Shown in pieces: positions 1-4,849 of a stretch of 5,996 nucleotides of DNA (its first letter is position 1; each line of letters begins with the position of its first letter). Both the position numbers and the translations under genes were made by a program. The stretch comes from Deltaproteobacteria bacterium (lineage in GTDB: Bacteria; Desulfobacterota; Binatia; UBA9968): the NCBI GenBank assembly GCA_005878685.1, contig VBLN01000273.1:2051-8046 (forward strand). Reading direction: 5' to 3'. Below the pieces are notes generated by a model, which was not told the origin of the DNA, searched no databases, and was given only the letters and a program-made list of their open reading frames with translations.

Positions 1-437
1 TCGGTCTCCGTCGGGCTTTTTCCGGCCAAATGACCGGCTTCCCTGATCTCCACGTGGTCGTCATGGATAAAAATGTAGACCATGGAGGGAGCCCGGCCGG
101 TGATCACGAGACCGTCGAGGCCGATGCGCTTGAGTTCGAGTGCGAAGTAGCTCGATGAGAGGGAGTCGGCGATAAAGCCGGTGAGCGGGGATTTAGTGAC
201 CACGGCGAACTTGGCCGTCGTGGTGAGACCGGTGCCGACCAGCGGCGCGCTGGTGAAGATCAAAGGATTGGCTGGGGAAAACGGATCGACTCCCGGCGGC
301 GCGTAGTCGTAGAGCAGGCTCGTGCCGAGGCCGATGCCGCCGAGGAATGCGCGGAGGCGCGACTCCTCCAGATCTTTCCAGGAAGCCTTTCGACTATTTA
401 AGTCAATATCGAGCAGACGTCCGTGAAAGCCATGCAT
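1..437 (-). CDS. aor: Aldehyde:ferredoxin oxidoreductase family protein, N-terminal part (runs off left edge)
   Basis: AOR-family enzymes oxidise aldehydes to carboxylic acids (some members act on other substrates) using a tungsten bis-pterin cofactor and one [4Fe-4S] cluster. The visible 145 residues are the N-terminal domain of the family. They open with FHGRLLDIDL (res. 4-13), then FLGGIGLG (31-38), VDPFSPANPLIF (50-61), and the hallmark VVTKSPLTGFI (79-89). ELKRIGLDGLVITG (101-114) and a terminal VEIREAGHLAGK stretch follow the order seen in Pyrococcus furiosus AOR. The cysteines of the cluster would lie downstream, outside the window. The ATG at 437-435 is chosen because GGAGG sits 7 nt upstream and the frame is closed by the preceding gene's stop. 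Only 3 nt separate the two genes, so they are almost certainly co-translated. Odd point: where I recall NSGGYFG in P. furiosus, this protein has LSSSYFA, so it is probably a divergent subfamily. Substrate cannot be inferred. Confidence 0.93.
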   Translation of the reverse strand, partial: MHGFHGRLLDIDLNSRKASWKDLEESRLRAFLGGIGLGTSLLYDYAPPGVDPFSPANPLIFTSAPLVGTGLTTTAKFAVVTKSPLTGFIADSLSSSYFALELKRIGLDGLVITGRAPSMVYIFIHDDHVEIREAGHLAGKSPTET

Positions 438-440
438 GGC

Positions 441-1388
441 TCAGCCTCCGGCATCCGCGGAGAGAATAAAAATTTTATCCCCTGGATTGACCTTGGCGCC
501 CGGATTCCGGACGAAGTCTAAACCGTTGATGTTGCAAGCGTAGCCGGTAAAGAGACTACTTCTATCAGAGTTGATGACCCGCCCCACCAGGACCGGTAGT
601 GTCTCTGCAAGGGCCGAAAAGACATGAGCGAGAGTGGCCTCTTCCGGCAGCGATAGAGGGACCGCTTTGGTCTTTGCGAGCAGGCGGGCGACGCCGAAAA
701 GCTCGACGGTAATGGAGACAGGGACAGAGACAGAGATAGAAGCAGGGGAGGATGCGGGCTCTGTCTCAAATCTCTGTCTGTCTTTCTGCCAGCGCTTTAA
801 GGCGACCTCGTAGTCTTCCGGGGTGTTCATGTTGAGAAAGCTCAGGCCCTCGGGGTCAAAGCGGCGGATTTCCTCCTCGGTGATTTTCCGGGTCCGCACC
901 TTGTCATAAAGAAAAATGGGACGCAGCTCGCCGCGGTCAAGCTGCTCCTTGAGAAGCGGCCGCACGCCTTTTCGGTAGACCGCGTGCAATGGCTGAAAGC
1001 GGTCCTGCCAGTAGGGTACGACGACGTCGTGGTTCGAGATTTGGGAAATAAGATATGAAATCAGCGGAAAATTGAGGAACGGGACATCGCACGAAGTCAC
1101 AAAACTAACTTCGCTGCCGGCTGCCTTCAAGCCGTAATAGATTCCCCCCACCGGCCCCTGATAGGCGACTTCGTCGCACACCAAGGTCGCCGGCAGCGGC
1201 GGCAGCTCCTGCTCGGGCGCGGCCACAACGACGGCTTCAGCAAAAACACGCTTGAGGGCGCGCACGATGTGGACGATGAGCGGCTCGTCGTCAAAGAGGA
1301 GCAACGCCTTCGGCCGTCCCATGCGCGAGCTTCGGCCTCCAGTTAGAACGATTGCGGTGGCGTCTGCTATTAAATGATCGCCGTACAT
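441..1388 (-). CDS. mobA: MobA-MoaD fusion: molybdenum cofactor guanylyltransferase joined to MPT-synthase sulfur carrier
   Basis: Two cofactor-biosynthesis domains in one 315-residue frame. Residues 1-200 are MobA, which transfers GMP from GTP to the pterin cofactor to give the dinucleotide form used by formate dehydrogenases. Visible motifs: the nucleotide loop LTGGRSSRMGRPK (15-27), GPVGGI (78-83), CDVPF (100-104; its Asp is the expected metal ligand) and the family's C-terminal NMNTPEDY (186-193). Residues 225-315 are a MoaD/ThiS-type beta-grasp domain with NGLDFVR and GDKIFIL, ending in the Gly-Gly tail that MoaD carries as a thiocarboxylate. MobA is normally about 190-200 residues and MoaD about 80-90, so both look complete. 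The linker (about 199-224) is Ser/Pro/Val-rich and coded by a low-complexity tract. Start: an upstream GTG at 1424 would add 12 residues but has no ribosome site and lies near the predicted transcription start. ATG 1388 has GAGGA 8 nt upstream and is preferred. Confidence 0.92.
   Translation of the reverse strand: MYGDHLIADATAIVLTGGRSSRMGRPKALLLFDDEPLIVHIVRALKRVFAEAVVVAAPEQELPPLPATLVCDEVAYQGPVGGIYYGLKAAGSEVSFVTSCDVPFLNFPLISYLISQISNHDVVVPYWQDRFQPLHAVYRKGVRPLLKEQLDRGELRPIFLYDKVRTRKITEEEIRRFDPEGLSFLNMNTPEDYEVALKRWQKDRQRFETEPASSPASISVSVPVSITVELFGVARLLAKTKAVPLSLPEEATLAHVFSALAETLPVLVGRVINSDRSSLFTGYACNINGLDFVRNPGAKVNPGDKIFILSADAGG
445..449 (-). promoter_or_regulatory. Ribosome binding site of the AOR gene
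   Basis: On the minus strand GGAGG lies 7 nt before the ATG at 437. It falls inside the last codons (Gly-Gly) of the MobA-MoaD gene, so the codons for the MoaD active tail also serve as the downstream gene's Shine-Dalgarno site. Confidence 0.75.
720..780. repeat. Low-complexity GACAGA-type tract with inverted arms, coding the MobA-MoaD linker
   Basis: The plus strand is made of variants of GACAGA/GAGACA on the left (720-737) and of CTGTCT on the right (759-779). AGACAGAGAT at 728-737 and ATCTCTGTCT at 770-779 form a perfect 10-bp inverted repeat with a 32-nt spacer. GAGACAGAG (727-735) can alternatively pair with CTCTGTCTC (759-767). The tract lies exactly at the junction between the two domains of the fusion protein. 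Confidence 0.7.
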
Positions 1389-1430
1389 CTCAACGGTCCT
1401 CAGCCCTGGAGAGATTTGGACCACACGAGG

Positions 1431-1460
1431 TATATAGGCTCATGAGCCCGAGGGAGTCAA
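1431..1460 (-). promoter_or_regulatory. Candidate sigma70-type promoter for mobA-moaD and aor
   Basis: Reading the minus strand, TTGACT (1460-1455) is followed after 18 nt by TATATA (1436-1431). These are good matches to -35 and -10 boxes at near-optimal spacing. Transcription would start near 1424, giving a leader of about 36 nt before the preferred ATG at 1388. The site lies in the longest true non-coding gap of the window, which fits a new transcription unit beginning here. This is motif reading only, and read-through from the FDH genes is also possible. Confidence 0.55.
1437..1448. promoter_or_regulatory. Perfect 12-bp palindrome in the promoter spacer (possible operator)
   Basis: GGCTCATGAGCC is its own reverse complement and abuts the TATATA box directly on the upstream side. 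A dimeric regulator bound here would cover the spacer between the two promoter boxes. The position is suggestive, but no known regulator motif is recognised. Confidence 0.4.
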
Positions 1461-1527
1461 CACGGCGTCAGGCCACTTGTTGCGGGGAGTAGGTTTGTGT
1501 TGGTAGGGCTAGAGCGTTGGCTACTGC

Positions 1528-1543
1528 CAAAAATCGATTTTTG
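1528..1543. promoter_or_regulatory. Perfect 16-bp AT-rich palindrome after the 128-residue gene
   Basis: CAAAAATCGATTTTTG is its own reverse complement and begins 10 nt beyond the stop codon at 1554. As RNA it could form a weak A-U stem ending in a U run, so it may be a poor bidirectional terminator. As DNA it could be a regulator site, centred about 110 bp upstream of the predicted mobA-moaD transcription start. The stem has almost no G-C pairs, so a strong intrinsic terminator is unlikely. Confidence 0.35.
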
Positions 1544-1553
1544 CCTGACTGGG

Positions 1554-1940
1554 TCATTTAGAGTTTCTATCATTTGAATGGCTGGCCTTTTGGTTCTTAT
1601 CGTCGACGTCATCCGACGGCGCACCTCGGTCCAGCCAGGCCCTGAACGCCTCCAACGAATGGGCCAAGCGCCATTCTTCGAAAACCGCTCTTGCCATCGC
1701 CGACACGGCGCCGGAGGATTCCGGGTCGCTGGACGCCAGGGCGTAATGAAGCAGCCAGTCTTCAAATCCTTCCGGGTTCGGATCCTCTTGAACTGCCCGC
1801 TCCAGCAGCTCGCGCTTGATCGCCAGCCCGATCGTATCGGGTGTTTGGTCGCGCTTTCGTCTTCGCTTCCGTCCCTCCGACGCTTCGAGCGCGGCGAGCA
1901 AGGCCTTGCAGATCTCCGCGGGTCGAACAGATTGGCCCAC
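1554..1940 (-). CDS. Uncharacterised 128-residue protein at the end of the FDH gene cluster
   Basis: I do not recognise this family. The protein is soluble, with no signal peptide or membrane segment. It has a basic patch GRKRRRKR (res. 23-30), then a probably helical core (37-105) with aromatic positions in GFEDWLLHYALA (58-69), VFEEWRLAHSLEAFRAWLD (86-104), and a polar Asp/Lys/Asn/Ser tail (109-128). The core resembles a small helical binding domain more than an enzyme; no metal or catalytic motif is visible. The GTG at 1940 is chosen because a TAA codon precedes it in frame and GAGAGG lies 4 nt upstream. It begins 29 nt after fdhE on the same strand, which implies co-transcription with the FDH genes. 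A role in FDH assembly or regulation is inferred from position alone. Coding potential is supported by the operon fit and the ribosome site, not by homology. Confidence 0.7.
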   Translation of the reverse strand: MGQSVRPAEICKALLAALEASEGRKRRRKRDQTPDTIGLAIKRELLERAVQEDPNPEGFEDWLLHYALASSDPESSGAVSAMARAVFEEWRLAHSLEAFRAWLDRGAPSDDVDDKNQKASHSNDRNSK

Positions 1941-1944
1941 TTAT

Positions 1945-1950
1945 CCTCTC
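1945..1950 (-). promoter_or_regulatory. Ribosome binding site deciding the GTG start of the 128-residue protein
   Basis: GAGAGG on the minus strand lies 4 nt before GTG 1940. The codon directly before the GTG is TAA, so no longer form is possible, and no other start codon exists before the helical core. Confidence 0.55.
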
Positions 1951-1969
1951 CGAAGAAAGCGCCTCTCGT

Positions 1970-2827
1970 TCATGCCGGATTATCCGCGAGCGTGACATCG
2001 AGGGAGTAGCCCGGCCCTTGGGGACGCCTGTACCCTTGCTCTAGGGCCGCCACATCGAGATCCACACTCGCGAGATCGTCAAGAATCACCTTAGCGGCTG
2101 GACTGCCCTGGAGGGTGGTAAAGCTTTTGACATATCCGAGACAGCGCTTGCAGGCTTCGATCACGCGGGTCGAGCCGCCTTTCTCCGGCACGAGCGAGAC
2201 AAGCTCCTTATGGTCGGTCATGCCGCAATAGGGGCAAACCAAGCAATGGACTTGCCACTGACCGCCGCAGCGGCCACAGCGAAAATGACGGCTCCGCTCG
2301 ATGCCTCGCACTTCGGCAAATGCGGGCCAGGCGCCGCATACGGGGCAATACCCTTCGCCCCAGCTCTCAGCGATCGAACGTGCCCACCGGCGATTACAGG
2401 CGTGCAGAAAAGGAACAGGGACGAAGGCCGCAACAGCTTGGAACGCTTCCGGGTCCGCGCCGAGAATAACGGCAGTTTCTTTAAGCCGCTCGCTATCTTG
2501 GCACAGTGAGGCTTTGAACAGGGTTCGAATATCGGATGCTGCTTGAATCGCTGATTTAAGTGTGGCCATCTTTGGAGTGCCGCTGCGATAAGCGGTTCGG
2601 ATCAGCTGTTCTGCCCAGCGGCGAACCGTACTTATCTCCAAAGCCAGCGTGACTCCCGCTAGCAGCGGAGCCTTGCTTTCGGATGTCCCGCCGCGGGCGG
2701 GAACAAACGCCTCCCATCTATCATTGGCCGTCTCGCGCAGAACCTCCTGAACCACGGTGAGCCACGGTTCCCATTCCGGGCGCTGGCGTCCAAGATCTTG
2801 CAGGCCCGCATCTATGGAATGAGTCAT
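1970..2827 (-). CDS. fdhE: Formate dehydrogenase accessory protein FdhE
   Basis: FdhE is a cytoplasmic factor needed to produce active respiratory formate dehydrogenase; in E. coli it binds the catalytic subunit and a rubredoxin-like iron. This 285-residue protein is near the family length of about 300. Its N-terminal 140 residues are helical and lead to VPVPFLHACNRRWA (136-149). The C-terminal half carries four CxxC pairs: CPVC (161-164), CGRC (184-187), CPYC (198-201, with another Cys at 195) and CKRC (226-229), as the family requires. WGEGYCPVCGAWPAFAEVRG and the GGQW segment after the second pair are characteristic. It starts 6 nt after the lipoprotein gene with no clear ribosome site, so translational coupling is likely. 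Lying behind the FDH structural genes, it fits a dedicated maturation role. Identification is firm. Confidence 0.95.
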   Translation of the reverse strand: MTHSIDAGLQDLGRQRPEWEPWLTVVQEVLRETANDRWEAFVPARGGTSESKAPLLAGVTLALEISTVRRWAEQLIRTAYRSGTPKMATLKSAIQAASDIRTLFKASLCQDSERLKETAVILGADPEAFQAVAAFVPVPFLHACNRRWARSIAESWGEGYCPVCGAWPAFAEVRGIERSRHFRCGRCGGQWQVHCLVCPYCGMTDHKELVSLVPEKGGSTRVIEACKRCLGYVKSFTTLQGSPAAKVILDDLASVDLDVAALEQGYRRPQGPGYSLDVTLADNPA

Positions 2828-2833
2828 TTGCGG

Positions 2834-3055
2834 CTAACGTGATGCCTGGCGTGCCGCCGCTTGAGAAGTAGGTTGTTTAGGTATGATTTGCGGAGTCTTA
2901 TAAAAGGGTTTTGAGCCTTCGTGCATCTGTACGATCTTTGTCCTGTTCCCTACATCGGCCCCCGAACCCCCACCGCGTGTCCGAGCTGTCTCTGGACTTG
3001 CGCAGGCGCTGAGAGTGAAAAGGAAGGCTAAAAAAAGTATCAGAGTGAGCCCCAC
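2834..3055 (-). CDS. Small predicted lipoprotein within the FDH operon
   Basis: A 73-residue protein I do not recognise. Residues 2-17 are a hydrophobic signal segment ending in the lipobox LSAC (15-18), so cleavage before Cys18 and lipid attachment are expected, leaving about 56 residues outside the inner membrane. The mature part has a flexible Gly/Ser/Arg stretch, then KIVQMHEGSKPFYKTPQIIP (40-59) with several Pro, Lys and aromatic residues, and an Ala/Gln/Arg-rich end. The GTG start at 3055 is supported by AAGGAG 6 nt upstream. It starts 1 nt after the nrfD stop and ends 6 nt before fdhE, so it is embedded in the FDH operon. Its export matches the expected outward-facing FDH, and an accessory subunit or assembly partner is a reasonable but unproven idea. 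The N-terminal signal lacks basic residues, which is unusual. Confidence 0.75.
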   Translation of the reverse strand: MGLTLILFLAFLFTLSACASPETARTRGGGSGADVGNRTKIVQMHEGSKPFYKTPQIIPKQPTSQAAARQASR

Positions 3056-3056
3056 A

Positions 3057-3959
3057 TCATACTCCTTGAGCCGAAAAGACGATGACTAAGCGAAGAATAA
3101 AGCCTCCTACCAGGACCAACGCGGCTTCCGTGGTCAGATTGAGATCTCCCGATTGCTTGCGCCAGTAGAGCCACAAAGGAAGCAGCATTCCAACGACGAT
3201 GACACCAAAAAAGAGCAGGAGACCCCACGCGCTCAGCCAGGCGCGGAATACCGGACCGAGCGATATCATGACGGCGATCAAAACGACGAATTCCAACGCG
3301 ACCACCCATGCGTCCATTCGGTGCAGTGCTAAAACACCGGGCATCGTCCATCTGGATCGCTGCGCAAGGAGAATCATCAATGCCGCCGATATGGATGCGG
3401 CCGAAACGACGAAAAGCATGCCGAGCAGAGGGGTATCTGACCAGATCGGGCGGTTCGTCACGGCAAGAAGAACTCCCGTATAGCCTGCGACGTAGAATCC
3501 AAAAAGCCCGCCGATCACGCCGATCAACCCACTCAGCACTCCCGGCGGACGAACTCTGCGCCCCGCCGGCCATTCGAGACGATCATCTTCAACCAGCGCT
3601 CCCAGAAAAGATATTAAGGAGAATATGCCGAATATGAGAAGTGCCCAGGAGCCGACCGACATCGGTGACCAGAGTTTGAACATGGGGCGCCATGTGTTCG
3701 ACTCGATCAGCATATGCCAGAGGCGCAGCGGCCGACCGAGATCCAGAGTCAGCAGCAGCCCGCTCAGAACGACGCATGGAAACGCAATATAATAACCCAG
3801 GCGGGCAAGAGGACGGTCTTCCGCTCTACCAAATAGATCGATCAGCACGGCCAGAAAATAAGTTCCGCCTGCGAGGCCACCGAAGAAAAAGTAAAAAACG
3901 ATGAGCCAACCCCACTCAGGCGGCGCGCTAAAATAGGTGCTGGAGGGAACTGTATTCAT
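3057..3959 (-). CDS. nrfD: NrfD/PsrC-family membrane subunit of formate dehydrogenase
   Basis: NrfD/PsrC proteins are heme-free integral membrane subunits that pass electrons between a four-cluster Fe-S partner and the quinone pool. This 300-residue protein has about eight hydrophobic spans, at roughly 17-41, 53-73, 101-123, 141-167, 176-198, 217-236, 242-265 and 279-297. Family motifs include FFFGGLAGGTYFLA (24-37), DLGRPLRLWHML (73-84), an acidic Asp41 in the first span's end, and AGYTGVLLAVTNRPIW (158-173). The ATG at 3959 overlaps the stop of the beta-subunit gene (ATGA, 4 nt) and is preceded by AGGAGG at 7 nt, so the two products are made in step. In classical FDH-N the third subunit is a diheme cytochrome b. 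Here the NrfD type takes its place, with no heme-binding His pattern seen. Identification is firm; the exact quinone chemistry is inferred. Confidence 0.94.
   Translation of the reverse strand: MNTVPSSTYFSAPPEWGWLIVFYFFFGGLAGGTYFLAVLIDLFGRAEDRPLARLGYYIAFPCVVLSGLLLTLDLGRPLRLWHMLIESNTWRPMFKLWSPMSVGSWALLIFGIFSLISFLGALVEDDRLEWPAGRRVRPPGVLSGLIGVIGGLFGFYVAGYTGVLLAVTNRPIWSDTPLLGMLFVVSAASISAALMILLAQRSRWTMPGVLALHRMDAWVVALEFVVLIAVMISLGPVFRAWLSAWGLLLFFGVIVVGMLLPLWLYWRKQSGDLNLTTEAALVLVGGFILRLVIVFSAQGV
3062..3067 (-). promoter_or_regulatory. Ribosome binding site deciding the lipoprotein GTG start
   Basis: AAGGAG on the minus strand lies 6 nt before GTG 3055, inside the last codons of nrfD. Two ATG triplets at 3060 and 3057 lie in a different frame that ends after a few codons, so the GTG is the productive start despite its rarer codon. 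Confidence 0.65.
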
Positions 3960-4756
3960 CGTCGCTCCTCCTGGTCGTGTTCCCCTGCACCGCGGTTACG
4001 AAAATTGATGATTCCCATCAGGCCGACCGCGAGGGCACCGAAGACCGAGAACCACGAGCCGGATTTGAGGTTGCGTGTCGGCATTTTCGGATCGGGCGGC
4101 AGCCCATATACTTCCGGTTTGTCCACCAATAGATAAAATGAGTTGAGCCCTCCCAGCATCTTCTCGTCCGCGCCGTAAAGGTACGCTCTCTTCTCGCCCG
4201 TCTGGTGCAGCTGCTCCACCCGCTTTTGCGCTCTGTTGCGCAGATCGCGGATCGTGCCAAACTGGATCGACTGGGTGGGGCAGGCCTTCGAGCAGGCCGG
4301 CTCCATACCGCCCTGCAGCCGGTCATAGCAGAGAGTGCACTTCTGAGCGGTCCCTGAAGCCGGATTGACTTCGATCACGCCAAAGGGGCAGGCCGCGATG
4401 CAGTCCCGGCAGCCGTTGCAAGTGTCCGACTGAATGACGACCGTATCGAACTCGGTGCGGATGATCGCGCCCGTCGGGCAGACCTCGAGACAAGGGGCGT
4501 TGACGCAGTGTTTGCACACGTCGCTCATCAGGAGCCAGCGCCCGTCCTTCCGGTCGTCAGTGAACTGCTCGATGAATTTGACATGACGCCAATGGATCCC
4601 GTCGAGGCGGCGCGTGTTGTCGTAGCTGTCGCCGCTCAAAGTGTTCAGGCCGCCGTTGGTGCTGGGGAGCTGATTCCACTCTTTGCAGGCGACTTCGCAG
4701 GCTTTGCAGCCGATGCACACCGTGGTGTCGGTATAAAATCCCATGGGTTCAGCCAT
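3956..4756 (-). CDS. fdnH: Formate dehydrogenase iron-sulfur (beta) subunit, four [4Fe-4S] clusters, membrane-anchored
   Basis: This subunit carries electrons from the catalytic subunit to the membrane. Its 266 residues hold sixteen cluster cysteines in four groups: 14/17/20/24 (CIGCKACEVAC), 81/84/89/93 (CKHCVNAPCLEVC), 113/116/119/123 (CNGCRDCIAAC) and 140/143/155/159. Each group ends near a Pro, as in bacterial-type ferredoxin folds. A single hydrophobic segment at about 234-252 (SWFSVFGALAVGLMGIINF) followed by basic residues matches the C-terminal anchor helix of the FDH-N beta subunit. Soluble relatives lack it. The ATG at 4756 has AAGGGG 7 nt upstream. There is no signal peptide, so export would occur as a complex carried by the alpha subunit's Tat signal, which lies outside this window. 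The gene overlaps nrfD by 4 nt, and a 93-nt repeat-bearing gap separates it from the alpha gene. Confidence 0.94.
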   Translation of the reverse strand: MAEPMGFYTDTTVCIGCKACEVACKEWNQLPSTNGGLNTLSGDSYDNTRRLDGIHWRHVKFIEQFTDDRKDGRWLLMSDVCKHCVNAPCLEVCPTGAIIRTEFDTVVIQSDTCNGCRDCIAACPFGVIEVNPASGTAQKCTLCYDRLQGGMEPACSKACPTQSIQFGTIRDLRNRAQKRVEQLHQTGEKRAYLYGADEKMLGGLNSFYLLVDKPEVYGLPPDPKMPTRNLKSGSWFSVFGALAVGLMGIINFRNRGAGEHDQEERR

Positions 4757-4782
4757 GATCGTACCCCTTTCCTATCCCAACC

Positions 4783-4840
4783 TCGTGTTCGTGTTTCGTG
4801 TTCGTGGTATCTTTACGGCGAGCACGAGCCACGAGCACGA
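4783..4840. repeat. 22-bp imperfect inverted repeat with internal direct repeats between alpha and beta genes
   Basis: The left arm 4783-4804 and right arm 4819-4840 match as inverted copies at 18 of 22 positions, with a 14-nt loop. The left arm region is built from two copies of TCGTGTTCGTG (4783-4793 and 4796-4806), and the right arm from CACGAG units. Three of the four differences are T opposite G, which would wobble-pair in plus-strand RNA but become C-A mismatches in the real minus-strand transcript. The hairpin in mRNA is therefore weaker than the DNA symmetry suggests. It could be a REP-like element or a spacer that tunes alpha versus beta expression. Confidence 0.6.
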
Positions 4841-4849
4841 TCACGGTCC

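Noticed and set aside
1389..1424. GTG at 1424 as the start of the MobA-MoaD protein
   Set aside because: No Shine-Dalgarno sequence precedes it, it coincides with the predicted transcription start, and the extra 12 residues precede the usual MobA start. ATG 1388 has GAGGA at 8 nt.
1467..1549. 7-nt inverted copies GTCAGGC (1467-1473) and GCCTGAC (1543-1549) flanking the non-coding gap
   Set aside because: Too short and too far apart to be distinguished from chance; no insertion-sequence or attachment-site features accompany them.
1578..2009. 143-codon plus-strand frame opposite the 128-residue gene
   Set aside because: No ribosome site or motif was seen, and the minus-strand frame has the operon spacing and ribosome site. 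This is the least certain of the shadow calls because the minus gene also lacks recognised homology.
3040..3573. 177-codon minus-strand frame overlapping nrfD, ending after ATG triplets at 3060 and 3057
   Set aside because: Shadow frame of nrfD with no motif. The ATG pair near its end is not used because the GTG at 3055 carries the lipobox protein.
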